Positions 25,282 to 36,820 of a DNA stretch of 64,000 bases are shown piece by piece (position 1 is the stretch's first letter; each line of letters starts with the position of its first letter). Both the position numbers and the translations under genes were made by a program. The notes beneath the pieces were generated by a model. The model was not told the origin of the DNA and ran no database searches. It saw only the letters and a list, made by a program, of their open reading frames with translations. This stretch comes from Dactylis glomerata (taxonomy: Eukaryota > Streptophyta > Magnoliopsida > Poales > Poaceae): contig QXEO01000167.1 of assembly GCA_007115705.1 (NCBI GenBank), positions 5,902,553 through 5,966,552 of the forward strand, read 5' to 3'.

Positions 25282-27874
25282 TCCTGCTCGTCCTCGAGTA
25301 GGTAAGTGATAATAAAACAATAATTTTTGAAGTGACATGCACCAACACAATCTTGATCAACTTAAAGTAAAGCATTGCATGCTGAGATCAAAGTACTCTA
25401 AACATGGGCATAAGAGATATAATTCTAACCATAGAACTTAGCAACCATGTTACAACATGAAAAGAAACACAAACAAAAGATCATGAGTAATAATGCATTG
25501 AAAGGTGTATGTTTGTTTGAAGCATATAGAAAACATAGCAAAGTGGTATTCAGCTTGTCCCTCATGGAGTAGCAAAACATAAATGCATAATACACCTTCA
25601 AAGTTCAAGAGGGTGATTAGATACAAATAATTTGAGAACAAGCAATACCATAATCATAAATCAATCAATAATAAATTTTGGGACCATGCACATTATACTC
25701 AGAATGACAACTATGCTCTCTTAATCAGTGCATAAAGGTAGAAGATGAAGACTCAACATAAAAGTAAAAGAAAGGCCCTTCGTAGAGGGAAGCAGGGATT
25801 TATCATGTGCTAGAGCTTTTCATTTGTAAAACAGAGATAAAAAATTGTTTTGAGAGGTGGTTGTTCTTGTCAACGACTGGCAATGGGGTTCTTTCTATCT
25901 TCCATACTAAACAAGTTGAGAGTGGTTCCAAGTTCTTTGAAAAATTGGCACATACATACTCTTTTATAAAATTTGGCACTCCTCCCCACTTTTCCTTTCC
26001 CAAACCATGGCTAACCGAATCCTTCGGGTGCACACCAACTTTCACATACCATGGAGGAGTGCCTTTTTTCTTTTTTCTTTTTAGAGGTTACAATGGTCTG
26101 ACCAGCTCTCTTGCAAAATTAATGACGAGCAGATGAAGCATGCAAGTCAAGGGGTACTTAATTCAATATGGAAGATAGCAAACCCGACCATTACGTCCTC
26201 ATGAGCTAAAAATAGTATCACAAAATGAGAAGTATTTTGAAGGTTTTTGAAAGGTAACACATGAAAATTTACTTGGAGTGGCTTGAAATACCATGCATAG
26301 GAATTTGTAGTGGACTCATTGGACAAACTTTGGTTTTTGGAAGTTGGATGCACGAGAAGTATTCCCTCTCAGTACAGGTGAAGGCTAGCAAAAGACTCGG
26401 AGCGACCAACTAAGAGAGCAATAACGACCAAAATCATGCATAGCGACAAAACATTATTAATCGAAGCATAAAGTGGTATCACAAGTCAAAAACCAAATGA
26501 TCATAGAGGCTTGATGTGACTGGTTAAAGTCAAAACATGGTGTAAGCATGCGCTTAGTCAACCCAAATAAAGCATTAAAGGAGAATACCACAAAAATATG
26601 CTTCAATAAGATAAAAACAACGCATGATTCTTTCAAAGGCACATTAAGCACTCTCAGTCATTTGAGACAAGTCATGCTACAACAATAACTACTAAGCATA
26701 TAATCAAAATAATATCAAGCATGACATGATAAAGTCTAAGCAACAATCTAAACAAGCTCCCTTTTTGCATCACTATAAACATAAAACAATTTACTCTTTT
26801 CCAACACCAATCAACCTTTTTGAAACAACTCCCAAAGATGAAAACAAATAAAGACTAGAGGTCTAAACACACCTAGCTACAAAGAACTAACAAGTTCTAA
26901 ACAAGAACTAAGGTGAAAAATAAAAGCTAAACGCGGTACTAGAAAAAGAGAACACTCGTTGAACGATAAAAGTGAAAACTAGAGTATTCTAGGCAATGAA
27001 AACGAAGTGTGTCTTCTCCAAAATAAACATGTCGGGGTACAACCATTTATTGCAGCAAAAACAAAATAAAACTGAAAGCAAAAATAAAGACGCTCCAAGA
27101 AAAATATAGCATATGAATCAATAAAAATATAGTGTCTTGAAAGATGACCTGATATTTTTGTTGATGAAGAAGGGGTGCCATGGGGCATCCCCAAGCTTTG
27201 ACACTTGTACTTCTTGGATATTTCTTGGGGTGACATGGGCATCCTCAAGCTTGAGCTTTTGTCCATTCTTCATCTCATCTCATCATTTCCCTTTACCTAC
27301 ACTTGAAAACTTCACACAATTCTCATTAGCAACATTAGTTTATGCAAGATAGTAAATCCACTTTTGGTTAAGTTTCAACTCAAGTATAACACATATTAAC
27401 ACATAAGCTACTGTAGCAACTTCCTCAAAAGTTCCGTGATCAAAAGAACTAGAAAAGAAAGAGATCAAGAGGCAAATGCAAATAGTGGCAGAAATATGGC
27501 AAAATAGAACAGCTGGTAAAGATCAATTTTTTTAAAATCTTCTGTTGCTCAAATCGAAAAGTGCAAAACTAATGGAAGTTAGATAATAACCTGGAGCATG
27601 TGTACAAGAAATCGCAGATCAAAATGACTTTCTGGGAATTTTCACGAATTTTTACGGTGAAGCATAGAAATCTGTTTCGGACCAAATCTTACCTTCTTCC
27701 AATTAGAGGTTGCTCTTGGCACAAAAATGAAATAAAAATGATAAGGAGAAGTCATTATAGTAGTAGTAACTTCCAATACTCAACAAAAATAAAAAGTACT
27801 AAAAATAAAACATTGAGTTATCTCCTAAGAGTGCTTTTCTTTAATGCCTTTGAGCTAGGCGCAGAAAGTGAGAA
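25282..27874 (-). mobile_element. Noncoding 3' internal region of R
   Basis: It is collinear in reverse with 30830-33748 (E1) and 38867-41803 (E2). Shared landmarks include the CTCTTGGGAGATAAC block just after the coding end, two PPT-like copies (27185-27198 and 27239-27252) and CTACTCGAGGACGAGCAGGA before the PPT. No frame is conserved between the copies, so pol is missing rather than merely decayed. Confidence 0.75.
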
Positions 27875-28287
27875 TCAAGTATTTTCAAATAAAAGAGCAT
27901 CAACATCATAATTTGCTCTCAGAATGGAATCAAAAGGTAACTTCTTTCTCTTTCTAGGGAAGGGTTCCATACCTTTCTTGAGTGGGAATTGATATTTAAT
28001 GGCGCCTTCTTTCATATTAATAATAGCACCAACAGTTCTAAGAAAATGTCTTCCCAAAATAATAGGACAAGAAGCATTGCATTCAATATCCAAAATAAGG
28101 AAATCAATGGGAACAAGGTTATTGTTAACCATGATAAGAATATCATTAATCCTCCCCAAAGGTTTATTCTTAGCAACATCAGCAAGAGGAACATCAAAAT
28201 AACAATTTTCTAACGGTGGTAGACCAAGCATATCATAAATTTTTCTAGGCATAACAGAAGTACTTGCACCAAGATCACATAAAGCAT
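27875..28287 (-). pseudogene. Protease C-terminal fragment of R
   Basis: The frame encodes ALCDLGAS (retropepsin-type aspartic active site, DLGAS), SVMPRKIYDMLGLPPLE, CPIILGRHFLRT (ILGR flap/dimer motif) and a basic tail PRKRKKL. It has no internal stop and ends at its own stop codon. It begins at 28287, exactly where element E1 is inserted (target duplicate AGCAT at 28283-28287), so it lacks gag and the start of the protease domain. In the intact order of this family it is the C-terminal end of a gag-protease protein that cleaves the polyprotein in the particle. The matching upstream part lies at 55685-57527, but overlaps this piece by about 190 bp. Confidence 0.8.
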
Positions 28288-29925
28288 TGATACGTCTCAA
28301 ACATATCTATAATTTTTGATGCTCCATGCTTGTTCTTACACCATTTTCTTTGTGTTCTGTTACACTTCGTGGCATTTTTATGCATTTTCTGGAACTAACC
28401 AATTAACAAAATGCCACAGTGCCAGTTCCTTGTTTTCTGTTGTTTTGTGTTTCAAAAAAGTTACACAGGAAATATTCTCAGAATTGGACGAAACAAAAGC
28501 CGAACCTCCTAATATTTAACGAAGCTTCCAGAAGACCGAAGAGGAGACAGAGAGGGGCCAGGGGCCAGCCTCACCACCAGGGGGCACGGCCCAGCCCCTG
28601 GCCACGCCGTCCTATGGTGAGGGCCCCCTGGTCCACTTCTGACGTTGCCCCTTTGCCTATAAAGACCCCCCGACAGGAAAAACCTAAAGACCCAATCAAT
28701 TTTCCAGAAACACATCGCGATCCACCGCTGTCGTTGACCCAAAATTGGGAGGGACCAGAAGCTCTTCCCGGCACCCTGCCAGAGAGGGGAATTGCCACTA
28801 GAGGTCTTCTTTATCACCATGCTTGCCTCCGGCGCGATGAGTGAGTAGTCTACCTTGGACTATGGGTCCATAGCAGTAGCTAGATGGTTCTTCTCCACCA
28901 TGTGCTTCATGTTTAGATCTCGTGAGCTGCCTTACATGATTGAGATCATCTTTGTGTAATTCTACATGTTGTGTTTGCTGGGATCCAATGAATATTGGTG
29001 TTATGTTAAGTTGATGTGCTGAATATTATCTTATGTTATCTCTATGTTCTTTATGATCTTGCATGCTCTCCATTGTTAGTAGCTATCTTGGCCAAGTAGA
29101 TACTAGTGACTCCAAGATGGGGTATTTATGCTCGATAGTTATTAGTTGGGTTCATGCCTCTATTTTATCTGGGGGAGTGACAGAAACCTTTAAGGTTGTA
29201 GATGTGTTGTTGCCACTAGGGAGAAAACAACATTCTTGTGTCCAAGGACATTCATTTTGTTTACATTATATACTTTGCTTAATGCAGTTATCTGTTGTTC
29301 GCAACTTAATATTCGTGGGGTGTTCGGACGATATCCCCGTGGGTGGATTATTAGTCATAGATGCAGTTGGGTGGCGGTCTATGAATTTTGTTGCAATGCC
29401 CAGAGTAAATCTCATAGTGATCCTTGTAACATATGCCCGCTATCTTTATTCTATCAATTGCCCAACTGTAATTTGTTTACCCAACATATTGTTATTTATC
29501 TTATGGAGAGACACCACTAGTGAACTGTGGACCCTGGTCCAATTTCCTTTACATTGTTACACCATTTTACTATTACTCGCACTGTTTACTTTCTCGCATA
29601 CTACTATAGTTTTCCACTCGATATGCTCATACCTTTGTTTACAGCAAACCGGTGAGATTGACAACCTCGTCGTAAGTTGGGAGCAAAGTTCTTGGTTGTG
29701 TTGTGTGCAGGTTCCATGTTGTTGCTGGTGCAAAGCAAAGCACTGGACGAGGCACCTTATAAATTGTCCGAAGCTATCGCAAAGCTAGCAGACATCACAC
29801 TCTGACATTTGGCTTTTTCCTACTGGTTTGATAAACCTCGGTTTCTTACTGAGGGAAAACTTACTACTGTGTTCATCATACCTTCCTCTTGGGGTTCCCA
29901 ACTGGGTGGTTATCTGCCCACATCA
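28288..29925 (+). repeat. 5' LTR of E1 (1638 bp)
   Basis: It begins TGATACGTCTC and ends CCCACATCA. TATA-like CCTATAAAGACC lies at about 28657. A 241-codon open frame inside it (29063-29788) is not kept in the sister LTRs and is not called a gene. Confidence 0.88.
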
Positions 29926-29936
29926 AGCTAATATTC

Positions 29937-29954
29937 TGGTGCCGTTGCCGGGGA
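29937..29954 (+). other. Primer-binding site of E1 (tRNA-Asp type)
   Basis: TGGTGCCGTTGCCGGGGA lies 12 bp after the 5' LTR. It matches the complement of the 3' end of tRNA-Asp with one change (GGT for GGC). Confidence 0.8.
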
Positions 29955-30112
29955 GAAAGAAGACTTCTGCAAGGGGAATTTTGCACGCACATCCTTTACT
30001 TTGTTTTAGTTTTGCTTTACTTTATTTTTGCTTACATCGTTTTTATCAAAAATACAAAAAAAATAGTTTCCTTTATAGTTGCTTTTATTTACTTACTTTT
30101 AGTTTTGTTAGA

Positions 30113-30829
30113 ATGAGTAATCCTGAAGTTGAAGTTCGTACTTTTAAGCAACAAGGGGGAGAGAGCTTGAAAGATGCTTGGTACCGTATTAGCAATTCTC
30201 ATCATAGGTGTACGAAGAAGAATTCTACCATGATCCTTCTTAGAAATTTTTATATTGGTATATCTAGTTGGAATAGGTACGTTCTTGATACTCTTGCAGG
30301 AGGTAATTTTCTGGGTACTCCCGCTCTTGAAGCATGCACTTTAATAGAAAGTTTAGTGGGAGTACCACCTATCCATGTTGTTAAAACTGAGGTCACTTTG
30401 GATGAAGTTTTAGAAAAACTTAGCTCTTTAGAAAAAAGTTTGCCAAATATCCTTGATAACGCTAGCCGAGTTAATGAAGCGATAGAAAGTATCGGTAAGA
30501 GAATCACCATTTTAGAAGCTAGCACTACTCTTGATAGTCAAAACCTTAGGATTGGGAAACTAGAGGAATCTATGGAAACTTTAAGTTCAATTTTCTCTTC
30601 TCTTAAGTTTAAGGAGAAACCTTTTGTTGAAAAAGAGCAAAAATTTATGTATGTTCCCAAGGTGTGTGTGCCTAAACCGTAGCATGTTTTTAAGATTGGT
30701 AAGACTTTTAGTTCAACTAAGAGTGACTTGCAGGTTGAATCATCTTTGGAAACTTCTAAAGTGCCTAGTGTGGGAAGTGGTGATCTTGAGGAAACAGTTG
30801 ATCTTAATGCCTCTTTCAAAAATACTTGA
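30113..30829 (+). pseudogene. Short gag-like protein of E1 with one nonsense codon
   Basis: Translation starts MSNPEVEVRTF. The block LKDAWYRISNS, STMILLRNFYIGISSWNR, DTLAGGNFLGTPALEA aligns by motif with the C-terminal half of retrotransposon gag (compare VAQAWERMKSM, FYAGLNFSSRNLLDSAAGG in E2). A leucine-rich, heptad-like stretch follows (about residues 95-170), which may be coiled coil. A TAG at 30680-30682, where CAG is likely, stops the frame at codon 190. The frame then continues open to TGA at 30827-30829 (238 codons). The N-terminal half of gag, a zinc knuckle and protease are all absent. A capsid-like role is inferred only. The frame is far shorter than E2's 681 codons although LTR, PPT and 3' region are shared. 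Confidence 0.72.
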
Positions 30830-33748
30830 TTCGCACCTTTCTGCGCCTAGCTCAAAGGCGTTAAAGAAAAGTACTCTTGGGAGATAACCCATTGTTTTAC
30901 TTTCAGTTATTTTTCTTTTATTTGAGTCTTGGAAGTTATTACTACTGTAATAACTGCTCCTTATCCTTTTTTATTTCGTTGTTGTGCCAAGAGAAACCTC
31001 TAATTTGAGTGAGGTAAGATTTGGGGATGTTGCTGTCCTGAAATAGATTTTGGTGCTGTACCGTAAAAATTTGTGAAAATTCTCAGTGTATCTTTTTGAC
31101 CTGCGATTTCTTGTGCATATGCCCTAGGTTATATCCAAACTTTCATTAGTTATACACTTTTTGATTTTAGCAACAAAAAACCCTCAAAAAAATTGACCTT
31201 TGTCAGCTGTTCTGTTTTGATAGATTTCTGCCACTATTTGTGTTTGCCTCTCGATCGCTTACTTTTTGAGTTCTTTTGATCACAGAACTTTTGGGGAAGT
31301 TGCTACAGTAGTATATGCTTTATATGTGATGGTTTTGAGTTGAAATCTGAAGCAAAAAGGGGTTGATTCATTATTATGCTTACACTAATGTTGCTAATAG
31401 AATTGTGTTGAGTTTTGTATGAAGGAAGTTTTCAAGTGTAGGGATTGAAGAATGATGAGATGAGTTGAAGAATGGACAAAAGCTCAAGCTTGGGGATGCC
31501 CATGCACCCCAAGAAATATTCAAGAGGTACAAGCATCAAATCTTGGGGATGCCCCTGAGTCACCCCTTCTTCATCGGCAAAAACCAGGTCACCTTTCAAC
31601 ACACTATATTTTTATTGCTTCATGCACTATGCATTTTTCTTGGAGCGTCTTTACTTTAGTTTTTAGTTTAGTTTAGTTTTGTTTGCTTCAATAAATGGTT
31701 GGACCCCAACAAATTTCTTTTGGAGAAATTGCCTTGCTTTTCATTTGCCAAGAACACTCCGTTTTTCACTCTTATCGTTCGACGAGTGTTCTCTTTTTCT
31801 AGAATTGCGTTTAGCTTTCTTTTTCGCCTTGATTTTCATTCAGATCTAGTTTTATCTTTGTATCAAGGTGTATTTTGACATCTGGTCTATGCTGGTTTTC
31901 ATCAAAAGAGTTGTTTCAAAAAGGTTCGAATGGTGTTGGAAAAAAGAAAAAATTTCATGCAAAAAAGTGGTACAAAAAGGAGCTTGTTTAGACTGCGGCT
32001 TAGACTTTTGCATGTCATGCTTGATATCATTTTGATAGTATGCTTAGTGATTTTGCTGTAGCATGACTTGTCTCAAATGGCTGAGATTGCTTAATGAGCC
32101 TTTGAAAAAATCATGCGTTGTTTTTATTATTTGGAAGCATTAATTTGGTTTTCTCCTTGATGCTTTATTTGGGTTGACTTGGCACATGCTTACACATGTT
32201 TGACTTATACAAAGTCGCCATAAGCCTCTATGATCATTTAGTTTTTGACTTTTGATGCTATGTTATGCTTCTCTTAATGATGTTTTGTCGCTATGCATGA
32301 TTATGGCCGTTATTGCTCTCTTAGTTGGTCGCTCCCAGTCTTTTGCTAGCCCTCATTTTATACTGAGTATGAGCTCCACTCGTGCATCCAACTCCTAAAA
32401 ACCAAGTTATTCCACTGTGTTCACCATACATACCTATTAGCAATTTTCTATTCCAAAGTATATTTGACTTGCTTTTATCTATCCTTCAAATTAAACTCTT
32501 TTGGTGTTATGTGAAAATTGGTCAGTAAAGCTCTCATGAACCTGATGTCACACTTTACTTTTCTTGTTCTTAAAAATTTGACATTGTGGCTCTGTTATGT
32601 TGAGTTGTTATGCTTGCAAGTTGTAAGTTGGAAATTAGCCAAACCATGCCGTCATGGGGTAAGCTTTGAACATTGCACTTCTTATTTAAGTTGATATCAT
32701 GATCTTTTGTTTATGGATACTCGTGATGTGAAATAAATTGGGAATCTTGCGGGATCATGGAGTTTGTATACGTGTTAGAGAAACGCCTGGGCCACCAATC
32801 TAAGCCATGCATAATTCATGGTGGAAATTTACAGCATGCCCATAGTGAACATTCGATGACGCATCTCAAAATAAAAAGCTATACCAATGGTAAATAAAAG
32901 AGATGCTGAGGTGTTCATTGTCTGTTTGTCCTGTCATTTTGATATAGGCTTGTTCCATGTCATTGGGCATGGAGGTACCCCGTTGGCGGTTCTCGATGAT
33001 ACGTGTATACTTACAATGACAAGAGCTTGCTTGAGACTCTAAGTCGAGTAGCATGAGGTTTGGGTATTCATACTTCACGGGACACGAGGTTTTCAACTTA
33101 TAATTTGTCAAGCATATGCTTCATAATTGTACTCGCATTAACTTTAACCATTCAAGATGCCTATAATGGGGGCAATGAGGGCTCAAAGCTAGTAAGTACC
33201 ATAATTTTTGAAGGTTTAAAAACTTGCAATCACTGCTTCCCTCTGCGAAGGGCCTTTCTTTTACTTTTATGTTGAGTCTCCACCTTCTACCTTTATGCAT
33301 CGTCTAAGAGAGCATAATTATCATTCTGAGTTTAATGTGCATAGTCCCAAAGTTTATCATTGATTGACTCATGATTTTGGTTTCACTTGTTCTTAAATTA
33401 TTTGTATCTAGTCGCCCTCTTAAACTTGAAGGTGTCCTATGCATTTATGTTTTGCTATCCCGTGAAGGACAAGCTGAAAACCATTTGCTATGTTTTTCCA
33501 TATGATTTGAATACACGTTTGACTTTCATTGTTTCATTTTTCATGATCTTTCGTTTGTGTTCTTTTTCATGTTATGACATGGTTGCTAAGTTTCTTCTAT
33601 CAAGATTATATCTTTCATGCCCATGTTTTAAGTTCTTTTGATCCCAACACTCAATGCTTACATAGATGATCAAGATTGTGTTGGTGCATGTCACCTCAAA
33701 AATTATTTCTTTTGTTATCACTTACCTACTCGAGGACGAGCAGGAGTT
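30830..33748 (+). mobile_element. Noncoding 3' internal region of E1
   Basis: It is collinear with E2 38867-41803 and, in reverse, R 25282-27874. It contains the PPT-like copy AAGCTTGGGGATGC at 31486-31499 and a variant near 31538. No conserved frame. Confidence 0.75.
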
Positions 33749-33762
33749 AAGCTTGGGGATGC
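33749..33762 (+). other. Polypurine tract of E1
   Basis: AAGCTTGGGGATGC directly precedes the TGATACGTCTC start of the 3' LTR. Confidence 0.85.
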
Positions 33763-35004
33763 TGATACGTCTCAAACGTATCTATAATTTTTGATACTCT
33801 ATGCTTGTTCTTACACCATTTGCTTAGTGTTTTGTTACACTTCATGGCATTTTTACGCATTTTCCGAAACTAACCTATTAACAAGATGCCACAGTGTCAG
33901 TTCCCAGTTTTTCTGCCATTTTTGTGTTTCAGAAAAGTTACACAGGAAACATTCTCGGAATTGGACGAAACAAAAGCCGAACCTCCTAATATTTAACGAA
34001 GCTTCCAGAAGACCAAAGAGGAGACAGGGAGGGGCTAGGGGCCAGCCTCACCACAAGGGGGCGTGGCCCAGCCCCTGGCCGTGCCGCCCTGTGGTGAGGC
34101 CCCCCTGGTCCACTTCTGACGCTGCCCCTTCGCCTATAAAGACCCCCCCGATGGGAAAACCTAAAGACCCAATCAATTTTCTAGAAACACATCGTGATCC
34201 GCCGTCGTCGTCGACCCGAGATCGGGAGGGTCCAGAAGCTCTTCCCGGCACCATACCGGAGAGGAGAATCGCCACCGGAGGTCTTCTTCATCGCCATGCT
34301 TGCCTCCGGCATGATGAGTGAGTAGTCTACCTTGGACTATGGGTCCATAGCAGTAACTAGATGGTTGTCTTCTCCACCATGTGCTTCATTTTTAGATCTC
34401 ATGAGCTGCCTTACATGATCGAGATCATCTTTGTGTAATTCTACATGTTCTGTTTGTTGGGATCTGATGAATATTGGTGTTATGTTAAGTTGATGTGTTG
34501 AATATTATCTTATGTTATCTCTATGTTGTTTATGATCTTGCATGCTCTCCGTTGTTAGTAGCTATCTTGGCCAAGTAGATACTAGTGACTCCAAGAGGGG
34601 GTATTTATGCTCGATAGTTGGGTTCATGCCTCTATTTAATCTAGAGGAGTGACAGAAACCTCTAAGGTTGTAGATGTGTTGTTGCCACTAGGGAGAAAAC
34701 AACATTCTTGTGTCCAAGGACATTTGTTTTGTTTACATTACACACTTTGCTTAATGCAGTTATCTGTTGTTCGCAACTTAATATTCGTGGGGTGTTCGGA
34801 CGATATCCCCGTGGGTGGATTATTAGTCATAGATGCAGTTGGATGGCGGTCTATGTATTTTGTTGTAATGCCCAGAGTAAATCTCATAGTGATCCTCGTG
34901 ACATATGCTCGTTATGTTTATTCTATCAATTGCCCAACTGTAATTTGTTTACCCAGCATGTTGTTATTTATCTTATGGAGAGACACCACTAGTGAACTGT
35001 GGAC

Positions 35005-36628
35005 TGATACGTCTCAAACGTATCTATAATTTTTGATGCTCCATGCTTGTTTTTACACCATTTGCCTATTGTTTCGTTAGACTTAGAGGCATTTTTATGC
35101 ATTTTCAGGAACTAACCTATTAACAAGTGCCACAGTGCCAGTTTCCTGTTTTCTGCTGTTTTTGTGTTTCAGAAGTGATACACAGGAAATATTCTCGGAA
35201 TTGGACGAAACAAGTTCCTGAAGTCATATTTCACGGGGAAGCTCCCAAACATCCGAAGACCTGACGGAGGGGGGCCACGTGGCCCCCACACACAGGGGCG
35301 GCGCGGCCCTACCCCTGGCCGCGCCGGGCCCGTGTGAGGGGCCGTGGTCTCTCCTCTGACATCGCCCCTTCGCCTATATTTACCCCCTAACGAGAAAAAC
35401 CTAAGGGCCCGATCAGTTTTCCAGAATACATCGCGATCCGCCACCGCCGTCGACCCGAAGATCGGGAGGGTCCAGAAGCTCTTCCCGGCACCCTGCCGGA
35501 GAGGGGAATCGCCACCGGAGGTCTTCTTCATCGCCATGCTTGCCTCCGGAGCGATGAGTGAGTAGTCTACCTTGGACTATGGGTCCATAGCAGTAGCTAG
35601 ATGGTTGTCTTCTCCACCATGTGCTTCATGTTTAGATCTCATGAGCTGCCCTACATGATTGAGATCACCGTTATGTAATTCTATGATGTTGGTTTGTTGG
35701 GATCCGATGAATATTGGTGTTTATGATTAAGTTGTTGTACTGAATTATATCTTTTGTTATCTCTATGTTGTTTATGATCTTGCATGCTCTCCGTTGTTAG
35801 TAGCTATCTTGGCCGAGTAGTTGCTAGTGACTCCAAGAGGGGGTATTTATGCTCGATAGTGGGTTCATGCCTCTATTTCACCTGGGGGAGTGACAGAAAC
35901 CTCTAAGGTGGTAGATGTGCTGTTGCTACTAGGGAGAAAACAACATTCATATGCTCAAGGGCATATGCTTTGTTTACATTACACACTTTGCTTAATGCAA
36001 TTATCTGTTGTTCGCAACTTAATACTTTCGGGGTGTTCGGATTGATATCCCTGGGGGTGGATTATTAGTCATAGATGCAGTTGGATGGCGGTCTATGTAT
36101 TTTGTTGTAATGCCCAGAGTAAATCTCATAGTGATCTTCTTGACATATCACGTTTATCTTTATTCTATCAATTGCCCAACTGTAATTTGTTTACCCAGCA
36201 TGTTATTTTATCTATGGAGAGACACCACTAGTGAACTGTGGACCCCGGTCCTATTTTAATCATATTGCAATCACCTGTTTACTTTTCCCGCACTGTTTAC
36301 TTTACTCGCATATTACTATTGTTTTCCACTCGATACACTCATAACCTTTGTTTCAAGCAAACCGGTGAGATTGACAACCTCATCGCAAGTTGGGAGCAAA
36401 GTATTTGTCTGTGTGTGTGCAGGTTCCATATCACCTTCAGTCGTCGCCGTCTCTCCTCTCCTGATCGATAAACCTTGGTTTCTTAACTGAGGGAAAGCTA
36501 GCCGCTACACTCATCATACCTTCCTCTTGGGGTTCCCAACGGGCTGGTCATCACCACGCACAAGGACTCACTGTTACAAATCAACTCGTCGCCATCAGCT
36601 TATTTTCTGGCGCCATCACCAAGTAGCA
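35005..36628 (+). repeat. 5' LTR of E2 (1624 bp)
   Basis: It begins TGATACGTCTC and ends AAGTAGCA. TATATTT at 35375-35381 may be its TATA box. Near its 3' end (36608-36620) it contains TGGCGCCATCACC, which resembles the start of the element's own PBS. Confidence 0.95.
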
Positions 36629-36638
36629 GCTAATTTTC

Positions 36639-36656
36639 TGGCGCCGTTGCCGGGGA
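36639..36656 (+). other. Primer-binding site of E2 (tRNA-Asp)
   Basis: TGGCGCCGTTGCCGGGGA, complementary to the 3' end of plant tRNA-Asp, lies 10 bp after the LTR. This is where minus-strand DNA synthesis would be primed. Confidence 0.88.
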
Positions 36657-36820
36657 GGAAAGAAGACTTCTGCGAGGGGAGTTTTCGCACACACATTCTT
36701 TACTTTGTTTTTTTGTTTTGCTTTATTTTATTTATTTTACCTGCATTGCTTTATATCAAAAACCCAAAAAATTAGAATCCTTGGTAGTTGTTTTTACTTG
36801 TTTACTTTCGTTTTGCTGAA

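Noticed and set aside
29063..29788. 241-codon open frame within E1's 5' LTR
   Set aside because: The sister LTRs break the frame (the 3' LTR keeps only part, near 34649-35029). No protein family is recognised and the position is untranslated LTR.
36608..36620. TGGCGCCATCACC as the functional PBS of E2
   Set aside because: It lies inside both LTR copies and matches tRNA-Asp only over TGGCGCC. The full 18-base match is at 36639-36656, after the LTR.
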